NCBI RefSeq assembly: GCF_013337765.1 | Contig: NZ_VBSB01000002.1 | Location: forward strand, 62,001-126,000 | Length of the DNA stretch: 64,000 nt | Direction: 5' to 3' | Origin: Mycolicibacterium sphagni | GTDB taxonomy: Bacteria; Actinomycetota; Actinomycetes; Mycobacteriales; Mycobacteriaceae | Part shown: piece after piece, positions 45,870 to 54,936 of the stretch | Numbering within the stretch: the first letter of the stretch is position 1 | Layout: the number at the start of each line of letters is the position of its first letter | Notes under the pieces: model-generated | Told to the model about the DNA's origin: nothing | What the model saw: the letters and a program-made list of their open reading frames with translations, nothing else | The model's database searches: none | Made by a program: the position numbers and the translations under genes

Positions 45870-46871
45870 CTAGGTGCGGGCGGGACGGATCTCGCGCGGA
45901 AGCGCGAACACCAACGTCTCGTTGGCGGTGGTCACCGGCTGCACAGTGCCGTAGCCGTACTCGGCCAACCGATCCAGCACGCCCCGGACCAGGATCTCGG
46001 GAACTGACGCCCCGGACGTGACGCCGACGGTCGTGACCCCGGACAGCCACGCCGAGTCGATGTCCTCGGCGTAGTCGACCAGCTTGGCCGCATTCGAGCC
46101 GGCACCCAGAGCGACCTCGACCAGGCGCACCGAGTTCGACGAGTTGCGCGAGCCGACCACGATCACCAGGTCGCACTCCGGGGCCATCGCCTTGACCGCG
46201 CCCTGACGGTTCTGGGTGGCGTAGCAGATGTCGTCGCTGGGCGGGTCCTGCAGCGTCGGGAACTTCTCCCGCAGCCGGCGCACCGTCTCCATGGTCTCGT
46301 CGACGCTCAGCGTGGTCTGGGACAGCCAGATGACCTTGTTCGGGTCGCGCACGGTGACCTTGTCGACGGCGTCCGGGTTGTCGACGACCTGGACGTGGTC
46401 GGGTGCCTCACCGGCGGTCCCGACGACCTCCTCGTGGCCTTCGTGGCCGACCAGCAGGATGTCGTAGTCGTCGCGGGCGAACCGCTTGGCCTCGTTGTGC
46501 ACCTTGGTGACCAGCGGGCAGGTGGCGTCGATGGTCTTCAGATTGCGCGCGGCGGCCTCTTCGTGAACTGTCGGCGCGACGCCGTGGGCGGAGAACACGA
46601 CGATGGCGCCCTCGGGCACCTCATCGGTCTGCTCGACGAACACCGCACCGGCCTTGGCCAGGGTGTCCACCACGTAGCGGTTGTGCACGATCTCGTGCCG
46701 TACGTAGACCGGGGCACCATGCTTCTCCAGCGCCCGCTCGACGGTCTCAACGGCGCGATCCACCCCGGCGCAGTAGCCACGGGGTTCGGCCAGCAGCACC
46801 CGCTTGCCGGTCGCACCCCCGGTGACCGAGCTGGCGGCACCGGGAATCCCCATGTTGACGGTAGGCGGCAT
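45870..46871 (-). CDS. ispH: 4-hydroxy-3-methylbut-2-enyl diphosphate reductase
   Basis: A 333-residue IspH/LytB, the last step of the MEP isoprenoid pathway, reducing HMBPP to IPP and DMAPP. The three Fe-S cluster cysteines are C34 (GYCAGV), C118 (ATCPLV) and C216 (ICYATQNRQ); the catalytic-site GHEGHEE segment is at 142-148. Start ATG 46871 gives the length of the M. tuberculosis LytB2 (Rv1110); the open frame further upstream is antisense to the neighbouring gene. Divergent from the lipid-droplet protein gene. Confidence 0.97.
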   Translation of the reverse strand: MPPTVNMGIPGAASSVTGGATGKRVLLAEPRGYCAGVDRAVETVERALEKHGAPVYVRHEIVHNRYVVDTLAKAGAVFVEQTDEVPEGAIVVFSAHGVAPTVHEEAAARNLKTIDATCPLVTKVHNEAKRFARDDYDILLVGHEGHEEVVGTAGEAPDHVQVVDNPDAVDKVTVRDPNKVIWLSQTTLSVDETMETVRRLREKFPTLQDPPSDDICYATQNRQGAVKAMAPECDLVIVVGSRNSSNSVRLVEVALGAGSNAAKLVDYAEDIDSAWLSGVTTVGVTSGASVPEILVRGVLDRLAEYGYGTVQPVTTANETLVFALPREIRPART

Positions 46872-46925
46872 GGTTTCAAGGGTACGTTCCCGCAACCTAG
46901 CGGGGCCAGCCGTAGGCTGTCTGCC

Positions 46926-47480
46926 ATGGCAACAGCACCATATGGGGTTCGTCTGCTGGTCGGCGCCGCCGTGACGGCGCTGGAGGAAACCCGCAAGCTG
47001 CCCCAGACCATCCTGATGTATCCGATGACGGTGGCGAGCAACATCGCGCACATCGTGATGAAGGTGCAGCAAGACCTGGCCGACCTGGTGATCAAGGGCG
47101 ACTCCGCCCTGGAGAACATCTTCCCGCCGAAGGACGAACAACCCGAGTGGGCGACCTTCGACGAGGACTCCGCCGGCGACGGCGACGGGCCCGTGCTCGA
47201 CGGTGAGCGCCTCACCGAGGGCCGCTTCGCCCTCTACACGGTGACCGACGGCGTCGACACGAAGGCGCAGGGCTCGGCGACGACCACGACCACCAGCGCA
47301 CCGGAGATCGCCGAGGAGCTCGATTACGAGTCGCTCACCCTGGCTCAGCTGCGCGCCCGCCTGCAGTCGCTGAGCGTTGCCGATCTCGAGGCGCTGCTGG
47401 CTTACGAGGAAGCCTCCAAGGCCCGCGCACCGTTCCAGACTCTGCTGGCCAACAGGATCACCCGCGCGTCCGCGAAGTGA
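46926..47480 (+). CDS. Lipid-droplet-associated-type protein (Rv1109c-like)
   Basis: A 184-residue protein from ATG 46926 ([20 protein letters not shown]). The N-terminal 60 residues are amphipathic helical ([20 protein letters not shown]), fitting the mycobacterial proteins annotated as lipid-droplet-associated. An acidic, Thr-rich linker (75-125) follows, then the C-terminal conserved helix [18 protein letters not shown]. Its stop overlaps the xseA start by GTGA. In M. tuberculosis the same gene lies between lytB2 and xseA, which supports the call. Confidence 0.85.
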   Translation: MATAPYGVRLLVGAAVTALEETRKLPQTILMYPMTVASNIAHIVMKVQQDLADLVIKGDSALENIFPPKDEQPEWATFDEDSAGDGDGPVLDGERLTEGRFALYTVTDGVDTKAQGSATTTTTSAPEIAEELDYESLTLAQLRARLQSLSVADLEALLAYEEASKARAPFQTLLANRITRASAK

Positions 47481-48703
47481 CCACCGCCCAGGCCAACTCT
47501 GCGGAGAACCCGTACCCGGTCCGTGCGGTAGCCATCCGGGTGGCCGGCTGGATCGACAAGCTGGGCAGCGTGTGGGTCGAGGGTCAGCTAACCCAGATCA
47601 ACGTGCGCAGCTCGACGGCCTATATGGTGCTGCGCGATCCGGCGGCGAACATGTCGCTGGACATCAGCTGCTCGCGTGACCTGGTGCACTCCGCGCCGGT
47701 GAAGCTCACCGAAGGCACTCAGGTCATCGTCTGCGGCAAGCCGACCTTCTACACCGTTCGCGGCTCATTCTCCTTGCGCGTCACCGACATTCGCGCGGTC
47801 GGCGTCGGCGAACTACTGGCCCGCATCGAGCGGTTGCGCAAACTGCTGGAGGCCGAGGGCCTGTTCGACCCGCGACTCAAACGGCCGCTGCCGTTCCTGC
47901 CGTCGACCATCGGACTGATCACCGGACGGGCCAGCGCGGCCGAGCACGATGTGACGACGGTGGCCGCGGCGCGCTGGCCGGCGGTCCGGTTCGCGATCCG
48001 CAACACCGCCGTGCAGGGCGTGAACGCGGTGGCCCAGATCGTGGAAGCTCTAGCGGAGCTGGACGCCGATCCCGAGGTCGACGTCATTGTGATCGCCCGC
48101 GGTGGCGGCAGCGTGGAGGATCTGCTGCCGTTCTCCGACGAAACCCTGTGCCGCGCGATCGCCGCCTGCACCACCCCGGTGGTCAGTGCGGTCGGCCACG
48201 AACCGGACAACCCGCTGTGCGACCTGGTCGCCGACCTGCGCGCGGCTACCCCCACGGACGCCGCCAAGAAAGTGGTGCCCGACGCCGTCGCCGAGCTGGC
48301 ACTGGTCTCCGAGCTGCGGCAGCGCAGCGCCCAGGCACTGCGCAACTGGGTAGGCCGCGAGCAGCGCCACCTGACCCATCTACGTAGCCGCCCGGTGCTG
48401 GCCGACCCGCTGCGTGGGCTGGCCCAGCGCACCGAGGAGATCGAGCGCGCCCGCGCCGCCGTCCGCCGTGACGTGAAACGGCTAGTCGCGGCCGAGTCCG
48501 ACCGGATCGGCCATCTCGCCGCGCGGTTGGCCACGCTGGGACCGGCGGCGACGCTGGCCCGCGGCTACGCCGTCGTGCAGACGGCGGACGGTGACATTCT
48601 TCGCACCCGCGCCGACGCACCGGCCGGAACCCGGCTGCGCATCCGCGTCGGCGACGGCGCGATCGGCGCCACCAGCACGGGCCCGACAGATGGAGCCACA
48701 TGA
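47477..48703 (+). CDS. xseA: Exodeoxyribonuclease VII large subunit
   Basis: A 408-residue XseA. N-terminal OB-fold domain (about 10-110), catalytic domain with [14 protein letters not shown] and [17 protein letters not shown] (about 205-221), coiled-coil region (270-340) and the C-terminal LARGYAVVQ segment. With XseB it degrades single-stranded DNA from both ends. GTG start 47477 overlaps the upstream gene; its stop overlaps xseB by ATGA, ensuring coupled production of the two subunits. Confidence 0.97.
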   Translation: MTTAQANSAENPYPVRAVAIRVAGWIDKLGSVWVEGQLTQINVRSSTAYMVLRDPAANMSLDISCSRDLVHSAPVKLTEGTQVIVCGKPTFYTVRGSFSLRVTDIRAVGVGELLARIERLRKLLEAEGLFDPRLKRPLPFLPSTIGLITGRASAAEHDVTTVAAARWPAVRFAIRNTAVQGVNAVAQIVEALAELDADPEVDVIVIARGGGSVEDLLPFSDETLCRAIAACTTPVVSAVGHEPDNPLCDLVADLRAATPTDAAKKVVPDAVAELALVSELRQRSAQALRNWVGREQRHLTHLRSRPVLADPLRGLAQRTEEIERARAAVRRDVKRLVAAESDRIGHLAARLATLGPAATLARGYAVVQTADGDILRTRADAPAGTRLRIRVGDGAIGATSTGPTDGAT

Positions 48704-48927
48704 GTAAAGACGAGACGAAGCCCATTAGTGAGCTTGGCTATGAAGAGTGCCGGGACGAGCTGATCGATGTGGTGCGCGTACTCGAGCAAGGCGGGCTCGA
48801 TCTTGATTCGTCGCTGAAACTGTGGGAACGGGGCGAGGAGCTGGCACGACGATGCGAGGAACACTTAGCCGGAGCCCGCAAGCGCATCGAAGATGCGCTG
48901 GGCGCCCGCGACGACGCCGAGGACTGA
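48700..48927 (+). CDS. xseB: Exodeoxyribonuclease VII small subunit
   Basis: A 75-residue XseB. The conserved core is [49 protein letters not shown] (read in pieces along residues 11-55), forming two helices that bind the XseA coiled coil. ATG 48700 overlaps xseA. The intergenic space downstream carries a KstR-type box for the next gene, so the conserved operon ends here or is joined by read-through. Confidence 0.96.
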   Translation: MSKDETKPISELGYEECRDELIDVVRVLEQGGLDLDSSLKLWERGEELARRCEEHLAGARKRIEDALGARDDAED

Positions 48928-48962
48928 TCCGGCCCGGCCGGTTACCTGCAACATTGGAAAAC

Positions 48963-48976
48963 TGGAACGTGTTTCA
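48963..48976. promoter_or_regulatory. KstR-type operator upstream of the 3beta-HSD gene
   Basis: TGGAACGTGTTTCA fits TnnAACnnGTTnnA exactly; the extended ACTGGAACGTGTTTCAGT (48961-48978) is nearly palindromic. It ends 15 bases before the start of the 3beta-hydroxysteroid dehydrogenase gene, a reasonable place for a repressor of cholesterol catabolism. Confidence 0.8.
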
Positions 48977-48991
48977 GTTATCCTCGCGGCC

Positions 48992-50053
48992 ATGGGTGAT
49001 GCGACATTGACGACCGATCTCGGCCGCGTGCTGGTGACTGGCGGCGCCGGGTTCGTCGGTGCCAACCTGGTGACCGAGCTCCTCGAGCGCGGACACTTCG
49101 TCCGGGCCTTCGACCGGGCGGCTTCGTCACTGCCCCCACACGAGCGGCTGGAAGTGCTCCAGGGCGACATCTGCGACACCGCCACCGTCGCCGCCGCGGT
49201 CGACGGGATCGACACGATCTTCCACACCGCCGCGATCATCGACCTGATGGGCGGGGCGTCGGTCACCGACGAGTACCGCAAGCGCAGCTTCGACGTCAAC
49301 GTCGGCGGCACCAAGAACCTGATCCAGGCGGGCCAGGCCGTCGGGGTCAAGCGCTTCGTCTACACCGCGTCCAACAGCGTGGTCATGGGTGGCCAGCGCA
49401 TCGTCAACGGTGACGAAACCCTGCCGTACACGGCGCGATTCAACGACCTCTACACCGAGACCAAGGTGGTGGCCGAAAAGTTCGTGCTCAGCCAGAGCGG
49501 CGTGGACGGCCTGCTGACCTGCTCGATCCGCCCCAGCGGCATTTGGGGCCGTGGCGACCAGACCATGTTCCGCAAGCTGTTCGAGCGAGTGATCGCCGGG
49601 CACGTCAAGGTTCTGGTCGGCAACAAAGACGCCAAGCTGGACAACTCCTACGTACACAACCTGGTGCACGGGTTCATTCTGGCCGCAGAGCATTTGGCGC
49701 CCGGCGGCTCCGCGCCCGGCCAGGCCTACTTCATCAACGACGGCGAGCCGATCAACATGTTCGACTTCTCCCGGCCGGTGGTCGAGGCCTGCGGTGAGAA
49801 GTGGCCGACGTTCTGGATCCCCGGCGGGCTGGTCCACGCGGTGCTGACCGGCTGGCAGTGGCTGCACTTCAAGTTCGGACTGCCCCAGCCGCCGCTGGAA
49901 CCGCTTGCGGTGGAACGGGTCTCCATCGACAACTACTTCTCCATCGACAAGGCCCGCCGCGACCTCGGGTATGTGCCGCTGTACACCACCGAGCAAGCGC
50001 TCAAGGAATGCCTGCCCTACTACACGCAGCTCTACGCGGAGATGAAGGGCTAA
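48992..50053 (+). CDS. 3beta-hydroxysteroid dehydrogenase (cholesterol dehydrogenase, Rv1106c-like)
   Basis: A 353-residue extended SDR that oxidises the 3beta-hydroxyl of cholesterol (with isomerisation to the 4-ene-3-one), the first ring step of sterol degradation. Start ATG 48992 (MGDATLTTDLGRVLVTGG) matches the M. tuberculosis protein; a longer open frame upstream would cross the operator. NAD motif TGGAGFVG (16-23), catalytic Y154 and K158 (YTETK) with a Ser-rich segment TASNSV at 125-130. Orthologue of Rv1106c by sequence and by its position after xseB. Its last four bases overlap the stop of the convergent TetR gene. Confidence 0.94.
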   Translation: MGDATLTTDLGRVLVTGGAGFVGANLVTELLERGHFVRAFDRAASSLPPHERLEVLQGDICDTATVAAAVDGIDTIFHTAAIIDLMGGASVTDEYRKRSFDVNVGGTKNLIQAGQAVGVKRFVYTASNSVVMGGQRIVNGDETLPYTARFNDLYTETKVVAEKFVLSQSGVDGLLTCSIRPSGIWGRGDQTMFRKLFERVIAGHVKVLVGNKDAKLDNSYVHNLVHGFILAAEHLAPGGSAPGQAYFINDGEPINMFDFSRPVVEACGEKWPTFWIPGGLVHAVLTGWQWLHFKFGLPQPPLEPLAVERVSIDNYFSIDKARRDLGYVPLYTTEQALKECLPYYTQLYAEMKG

Positions 50054-50679
50054 GACGGTAACGCCGTCGACAGCAGGGTCAGGGTCGCCGTCGTGCAATA
50101 GGACACGAGCTGGTCACGGGTGAACTTGCCTGAGCCGGAAAGCCATTCGACGAAGGCCGCGGCCAGCCCGCCGGACAGCAGCGTTGCCTCGAGATGCCGG
50201 TAGGGCGTCGCGGCCCGAGGGCGCCCGGGCTCCAGGGCCATCTGCCGCACCGCGCCCAGAAACGCGGGCAGCGTGATCACCGCACGGGTGCGTAGCACGT
50301 CGTTGGTCAGCGCTTCGCGGAAGATGATTCGCCCAGACTCAGGGTGCGACTCCAGATAACCGGCCGCCACCGCGAACACCGTCCGCAACCGATCGGCGAA
50401 ATCCCCGCCGGGGGCTCCCGCTGCCGCGCCTATCGCATCCAGAAGTTCTTGTACGGCACGCTCATACGTTGCGAGCAACAATTCGTCGACGTCGGCGAAG
50501 CTCTCGTAGAAGTGCCGCGGGCTGACGTTCGCCGCACGGCAGACGGCCCGCACCGCCAGGGCCGAGACGCCTTCCGTGCCGACGATGTCGTGGCACGCGG
50601 CAAGCAGTCGTTCGCACCGTTCGCCGGCGCGCTCATCCGACGACGTCCCCCGCCATCGGTCGTCAGGTGAAGCGCTCAC
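50050..50679 (-). CDS. TetR-family transcriptional regulator
   Basis: A protein of 209 residues from GTG 50679; a GTG three codons upstream is also possible. N-terminal helix-turn-helix about 41-62 (LAVRAVCRAANVSPRHFYESF), then an all-helical ligand domain. It overlaps the 3' end of the sulfotransferase gene by 17 bases, so it is the last gene of the leftward lipoprotein/DUF1214/sulfotransferase operon. A shared inverted repeat in the divergent promoter at 53352-53374 is its best candidate site. Ligand unknown. Confidence 0.9.
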   Translation of the reverse strand: MSASPDDRWRGTSSDERAGERCERLLAACHDIVGTEGVSALAVRAVCRAANVSPRHFYESFADVDELLLATYERAVQELLDAIGAAAGAPGGDFADRLRTVFAVAAGYLESHPESGRIIFREALTNDVLRTRAVITLPAFLGAVRQMALEPGRPRAATPYRHLEATLLSGGLAAAFVEWLSGSGKFTRDQLVSYCTTATLTLLSTALPS

Positions 50680-51844
50680 GCAGTTCACTCGGGTCCAGCC
50701 CGAAATCCTCTGGTGTACACCGCTGATAGCTGTGCGCCTCGCGCGGGTGCGCAGCGTGGTAGGCCGCGACGAACTGGTCCGCCTGCTCGATCGGTTCCAT
50801 ATCGGCTGCGGCGTAGATCATCTCCAGACACGCGGTGGTCTGGTCGACCAACATGGAGTAGTCCAGATCGACGAACGCCACGGGTGCATCCGCAGCCGAC
50901 GCCCGGAATGCGGTGGCCCGGCGGAACCACAGCTCGCTCTGGTCCGCCTGCTGTCGGCCGACGTCTTTCGCGTCGACGTCATCGCTGTAGGTCGAGCGAT
51001 ACACACTGAACAGTGTTGCGCCGGAGGTCAATGTCTCGACGATGTCGCGGTGGATCTGCACCACCACCGCGCCGGGGAACGCCTCGACCAGGTGATCCAG
51101 CTCCGCGGTGTGCGCCGGAGCTTTCAGCACGAACCGCCTGGGATCCCGAGACGTCAAAAGCTGCAATATTTGTCGATACCGGCCGTACGAGCCGCCGAAA
51201 TCCTGGTCGGAAAGCCAGTGCGCATACGACGGCAACCGCATCATCGACGTGAAGCCCCAGTTTCGCAGGTCGGTGCCCATCGCCAGGACACATTCCTCCG
51301 GCAGAGTCGGTCCGGACGGATGCACGAACGCCATGTCCGGGTTCAGGGTGTGCAGCAATTGGCTTGCGGTGGCGGTTGTTTCCGGATCCGGCGATGGCAG
51401 CCACGGCGCCACGAGTTCCACCGGCAGCGGAGCGTGCAGCCGCGGGTCGCGACCGAGGAGCCGGAACAAGAAGGTGGTCCCGGTGCGCCAGCCACCGACG
51501 ATGACGATCGGGGGCGCGAGCGGGGTGGCCCGCAGCTCGGGGTTGTCCCGGAAGCACTGGGCGATCTGGGCGCCCGCCGTCAATCGTCCGGAAGCGGCCT
51601 GCAATGCCATCCGGGTGCCGACGGCGTTGAGTCGCCCATCCTCCTCGGCAGAGCCAAGGAATGCGTCGAGCCCGTCGCGCCAGCCGTCGGCGAAATCGTC
51701 AGTCGAGGCACCGTGTTTCGTCGCGCGGCGGATGACCGCCTCGGCGTCGAAGAGATACTGCTGCGGGCGCTCGGCGCGATCTTTCTCCGCTGCCGCATAC
51801 ACCTGCAGCGCAACGGGACTGCGGACCGGAGCGCTCCACGTCAT
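50663..51844 (-). CDS. PAPS-dependent sulfotransferase family protein
   Basis: A 393-residue sulfotransferase of the large mycobacterial Stf type. The 5'-phosphosulfate loop is GGWRTGTTFL (117-126), and the 3'-phosphate segment is VQIHRDIVETLTSG. The N-terminal 110 residues form the extra helical domain often seen in actinobacterial members. It transfers sulfate from PAPS to an alcohol; the acceptor is unknown but could be a steroid, terpenoid or lipid hydroxyl. It overlaps the DUF1214 gene by ATGA and the TetR gene by 17 bases. Confidence 0.9.
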   Translation of the reverse strand: MTWSAPVRSPVALQVYAAAEKDRAERPQQYLFDAEAVIRRATKHGASTDDFADGWRDGLDAFLGSAEEDGRLNAVGTRMALQAASGRLTAGAQIAQCFRDNPELRATPLAPPIVIVGGWRTGTTFLFRLLGRDPRLHAPLPVELVAPWLPSPDPETTATASQLLHTLNPDMAFVHPSGPTLPEECVLAMGTDLRNWGFTSMMRLPSYAHWLSDQDFGGSYGRYRQILQLLTSRDPRRFVLKAPAHTAELDHLVEAFPGAVVVQIHRDIVETLTSGATLFSVYRSTYSDDVDAKDVGRQQADQSELWFRRATAFRASAADAPVAFVDLDYSMLVDQTTACLEMIYAAADMEPIEQADQFVAAYHAAHPREAHSYQRCTPEDFGLDPSELRERFT

Positions 51845-52872
51845 AGCTCGGCCACCGCGACCTTTCGAACCGTCGGCAGCTCAGGCTCGCGCGCCGACTG
51901 CAGGAACCGCATGACGAACAAGCCGAAGACCCGGCCTTCGGTATCCAGCCAGTCGTAGCCCTGTACCCTCGGATCACGCTCGGCGAGCACAAAGCGATAG
52001 CGGCCGTCCGTGGGCGTGCCGGTCGCTCCGGTACGGCAGACCACCCGGTGCCGGTAATCGAGGGAATTCAGAAATCGGCTGTACAGCACGATGTTCCAGT
52101 GCCGGCACGACGGCGCCGCCCCCTCGATCACCAACGCCTCACCCTCGGCGAGATTCCAGGCGCCGCGGACATAGTCGATGCCCGGCTCGGTGAAGGCCGC
52201 ACCGCCCGTCATCGCCGCCCAGCGCCGTACAGCGTTCGGTGCCTGAACGTCGTCGGCGACAGCCATACCGAAGGCCGTCGGGATCTGGGAGATGAAGGCG
52301 CCCAGGTGCGATAGGCGCCGATTCAGATCACCCGGATCCAACGACGGCAGCTCCGTGTGCGCGTCCAGGGATTCGATCCGGCACCACCCAGGCCGTTCCG
52401 GATTCACCACGTCGTGGATGTAGCGCACCCACACCGATGCCGCCCCGGGGAGGGCCGGCAACTCCACCTCGAAGTTGCCGTCGGCGTCGATCGCCAGCCC
52501 GTCGGTGTCGATGCGGGCCACCGCAACGGCATTGGCGATGCCCGTCCCCGAATACGTCGTGATCGACTGATACCGGGATTCCCCGACATTGCCGACGACC
52601 CGGTAGGCGCGGTCATCACGGATGTCGGTGATCCAGTATCGGTAGTCGGGGTTGTCCATGAAGAACTTGTCGCGCCAGCCGTTGAACGGCTCCAATTCCG
52701 CTGTTTCGGAATCACTTTCAAGCCGACCGGTGAGGTTGCTCAGAGCGCGGAACAGGGCGCGGTATCCGTCGGCACGCTCCTGCGGATCGAGGTCTGAGGT
52801 GAGGCCATCCAGTGCCTCCCCGGCAGCACGAAGACCATCGACCAGGCGTGTCCATCCGGCTGCCGCATCCAT
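51841..52872 (-). CDS. DUF1214-domain protein
   Basis: A 343-residue protein. The C-terminal third carries features of DUF1214: GAAPSCRHWNIVLYSRFLNS, HRVVCRTG and FVLAERDPRVQGYDWLDT. The middle part has KFFMDNPDYRYWITDIRDDRAYRV and GNFEVELP, typical of the actinobacterial DUF1214 group, which in my recollection often sits next to sulfotransferases. Function unknown. No signal peptide. It overlaps the sulfotransferase gene by ATGA and starts 16 bases after the lipoprotein stop. Confidence 0.83.
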   Translation of the reverse strand: MDAAAGWTRLVDGLRAAGEALDGLTSDLDPQERADGYRALFRALSNLTGRLESDSETAELEPFNGWRDKFFMDNPDYRYWITDIRDDRAYRVVGNVGESRYQSITTYSGTGIANAVAVARIDTDGLAIDADGNFEVELPALPGAASVWVRYIHDVVNPERPGWCRIESLDAHTELPSLDPGDLNRRLSHLGAFISQIPTAFGMAVADDVQAPNAVRRWAAMTGGAAFTEPGIDYVRGAWNLAEGEALVIEGAAPSCRHWNIVLYSRFLNSLDYRHRVVCRTGATGTPTDGRYRFVLAERDPRVQGYDWLDTEGRVFGLFVMRFLQSAREPELPTVRKVAVAEL

Positions 52873-52888
52873 CGGAAACGAGTGTTAT

Positions 52889-53308
52889 CTATGGGCTGAC
52901 GGGTGTCAACATCGTGTGCTTGACGACCTGTCCGTACGCGGCCTTCTGCCCATCGGTGAGCGTCGGGGCGTACACCACGACGATGTCTTCGACCTGCAGC
53001 ATGTCGCGCACCGCGGCGGCGTAGAGCTCCGCGCGGCCGGTGCTCGGAAACTTCAGGATCGACACGGTGTCGGTGTCGGTCGCCTGCACACAGCCGGCTT
53101 CCGGACATCGCGACGACGTCGTGTCGCGCGCGTTGAGCACCGGCAGCTTCGCCTTCGCCATGGCGTCCAGCACGGTGGCGACCGAGATGTCGTTGAGCAT
53201 CACTGGCGCGCCTGGTCCCGTACCGCCCGCGCCGTGTGAATCATGACCGCCACAGCCGGCCAGCACAGCGGCCAGCACGAGCACCATCAGGCCACACTGC
53301 CGCCGCAT
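52889..53308 (-). CDS. Small lipoprotein of unknown function
   Basis: A 139-residue predicted lipoprotein: signal peptide 1-18, lipobox LAGC with Cys19, then a short His/Gly linker and a domain of about 105 residues with VATVLDAMAKAKLPV, two Cys in SRCPEAGC, and VEDIVVVYAPTLTDGQ. The domain resembles small mycobacterial exported proteins but I cannot name it. It is first in the leftward operon with DUF1214, sulfotransferase and TetR, and is divergent from the sulfatase gene, with 86 bases between them. Confidence 0.82.
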   Translation of the reverse strand: MRRQCGLMVLVLAAVLAGCGGHDSHGAGGTGPGAPVMLNDISVATVLDAMAKAKLPVLNARDTTSSRCPEAGCVQATDTDTVSILKFPSTGRAELYAAAVRDMLQVEDIVVVYAPTLTDGQKAAYGQVVKHTMLTPVSP

Positions 53309-53351
53309 TCCCCCGAGCGTAAGCGACTGCCACGATTCGTGAATTGTTGGT

Positions 53352-53374
53352 GAGAAGCAGCCTGCCTGCTGCTC
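53352..53374. promoter_or_regulatory. Inverted repeat between the sulfotransferase and sulfatase operons
   Basis: GAGAAGCAG (53352-53360) and CTGCTGCTC (53366-53374) match in 8 of 9 positions, with a 5-base centre CCTGC. It lies in the only promoter region of two divergent operons, one of which encodes a TetR-type regulator. Candidate operator for that regulator. Confidence 0.45.
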
Positions 53375-53394
53375 GATTGGCCTAGCGTCGGAAT

Positions 53395-54936
53395 ATGCCT
53401 GAAGGAAAGCCCAACATCCTTGTCATCTGGGGCGATGACATCGGTATCTCGAACCTCAGTTGCTACAGCGACGGAATGATGGGCTACCGAACGCCCAACA
53501 TCGACCGCATCGCCGCTGAGGGCATGCGCTTCACCGACTCGTACGGCGAGCAGAGCTGTACGGCCGGTCGCGCGGCGTTCATCAGCGGACAGAGCGTGTA
53601 CCGCACCGGGATGAGCAAAGTTGGTGTGCCCGGCGTCGACATCGGCTGGGCCGCCGAGGACCCGACGATCCCCGAGTTGCTCAAACCGCTGGGCTACGCC
53701 ACCGGCCAGTTCGGCAAGAACCACTTCGGTGACATGAACAAGTTCCTGCCGACCGTGCACGGATTCGACGAGTTCTACGGCAACCTGTACCACCTCAATG
53801 CCGAGGAAGAACCGGAACAGTTCGACTACCCGCACAAGGACCAGTTCCCCCGGCTCTACGAACTGGCGCTGCCCCGAGGTGTGCTCGATTGCAAGGCCAC
53901 CGACGAGGTGTCGAAGGAACCCGACGATCCCAAGTTCGGACCGGTCGGCAAGCAGACCATCGTGGACACCGGGCCGTTGACGGCGAAGCGGATGGAAACG
54001 ATCGACGACGACATCGCCGATCGCACCGTCGACTACATCCGCAGGCAACACGACACGGGAACCCCGTTCTTCGTCTGGTGCAACTTCACCCACATGCACC
54101 TCTACACACACCTCAAGCCCGGCAGCAAGGGCCAGGCCGGCAGGTGGCAGTCCGAATACCACGACGCGATGATCGACCACGACAAGAACGTGGGCACGGT
54201 GCTCGACGTACTCGACGAACTCGGTATCGCCGACGACACGATCGTCATCTACTCGACCGACAATGGGCCGCACCGCAACAGCTGGCCCGACGCCGGCACC
54301 ACGCCGTTCCGCAGCGAGAAGAACACCAACTGGGAAGGCGCCTACCGGGTGCCGGAGTTGATCCGCTGGCCTGGAAAGATCAAGGCGGGCACCGTTTCCA
54401 ACGAGATCATCCAGCATCACGACTGGCTGCCCACGCTGGTCGCCGCGGCCGGTGACCCCGATATCGTCGAGAACCTCAAGAAGGGGCACAAGATCGGCGA
54501 TATCGAATACAAGGTGCACATCGACGGGTTCAATCTGCTGCCGTATCTGATGGGCGAAATCGAGAACAGCCCCCGACGCGGGTTCTTCTACTTCAACGAC
54601 GACGCCCAACTGGTGGCGATGCGCTTCGAGAACTGGAAGATCGTGTTCGCCGAACAGCGCTGCCAGGGCACGCTGCGGACCTGGGCCGAGCCGTTCACCG
54701 AGCTGCGGGTGCCGAAGTTGTTCAACCTGCGCACCGATCCGTTCGAGTACGCCGACATCACGTCGAACACCTACTACGAGTGGTTCCTGCGCCGCGACTT
54801 CTTCGTGTTCTACGCGACGGCGATGGCATCGGCGTTCCTGGACACATTCAAGGAGTTCCCGCCGCGGCACCCACCGGCCAGCTTCAGCGTCGACCAGATC
54901 GTCAAGAAGCTCGAAGAGTTCTTGGCGGCCGACTAG
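53395..54936 (+). CDS. Type I (formylglycine) sulfatase
   Basis: A 513-residue arylsulfatase-like enzyme that hydrolyses sulfate esters. The modified cysteine is C55 in SCTAGR, a Cys-x-Ala-x-Arg maturation site. Calcium ligands D14 and D15 are in WGDDIG, and YSTDNGPHRNSWPDAG supplies the further Asp and Asn. SEKNTNWEGAYR gives the active-site Lys. There is no signal peptide, so it works in the cytoplasm on an imported substrate. It is followed directly (TAG ATG) by a HAD gene and then by its own FGE gene, so maturation is encoded with it. Confidence 0.94.
   Translation: MPEGKPNILVIWGDDIGISNLSCYSDGMMGYRTPNIDRIAAEGMRFTDSYGEQSCTAGRAAFISGQSVYRTGMSKVGVPGVDIGWAAEDPTIPELLKPLGYATGQFGKNHFGDMNKFLPTVHGFDEFYGNLYHLNAEEEPEQFDYPHKDQFPRLYELALPRGVLDCKATDEVSKEPDDPKFGPVGKQTIVDTGPLTAKRMETIDDDIADRTVDYIRRQHDTGTPFFVWCNFTHMHLYTHLKPGSKGQAGRWQSEYHDAMIDHDKNVGTVLDVLDELGIADDTIVIYSTDNGPHRNSWPDAGTTPFRSEKNTNWEGAYRVPELIRWPGKIKAGTVSNEIIQHHDWLPTLVAAAGDPDIVENLKKGHKIGDIEYKVHIDGFNLLPYLMGEIENSPRRGFFYFNDDAQLVAMRFENWKIVFAEQRCQGTLRTWAEPFTELRVPKLFNLRTDPFEYADITSNTYYEWFLRRDFFVFYATAMASAFLDTFKEFPPRHPPASFSVDQIVKKLEEFLAAD

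Noticed and set aside
45870..47141. A 90-codon N-terminal extension of ispH
   Set aside because: Antisense to the lipid-droplet-type gene; ATG 46871 gives the family length.
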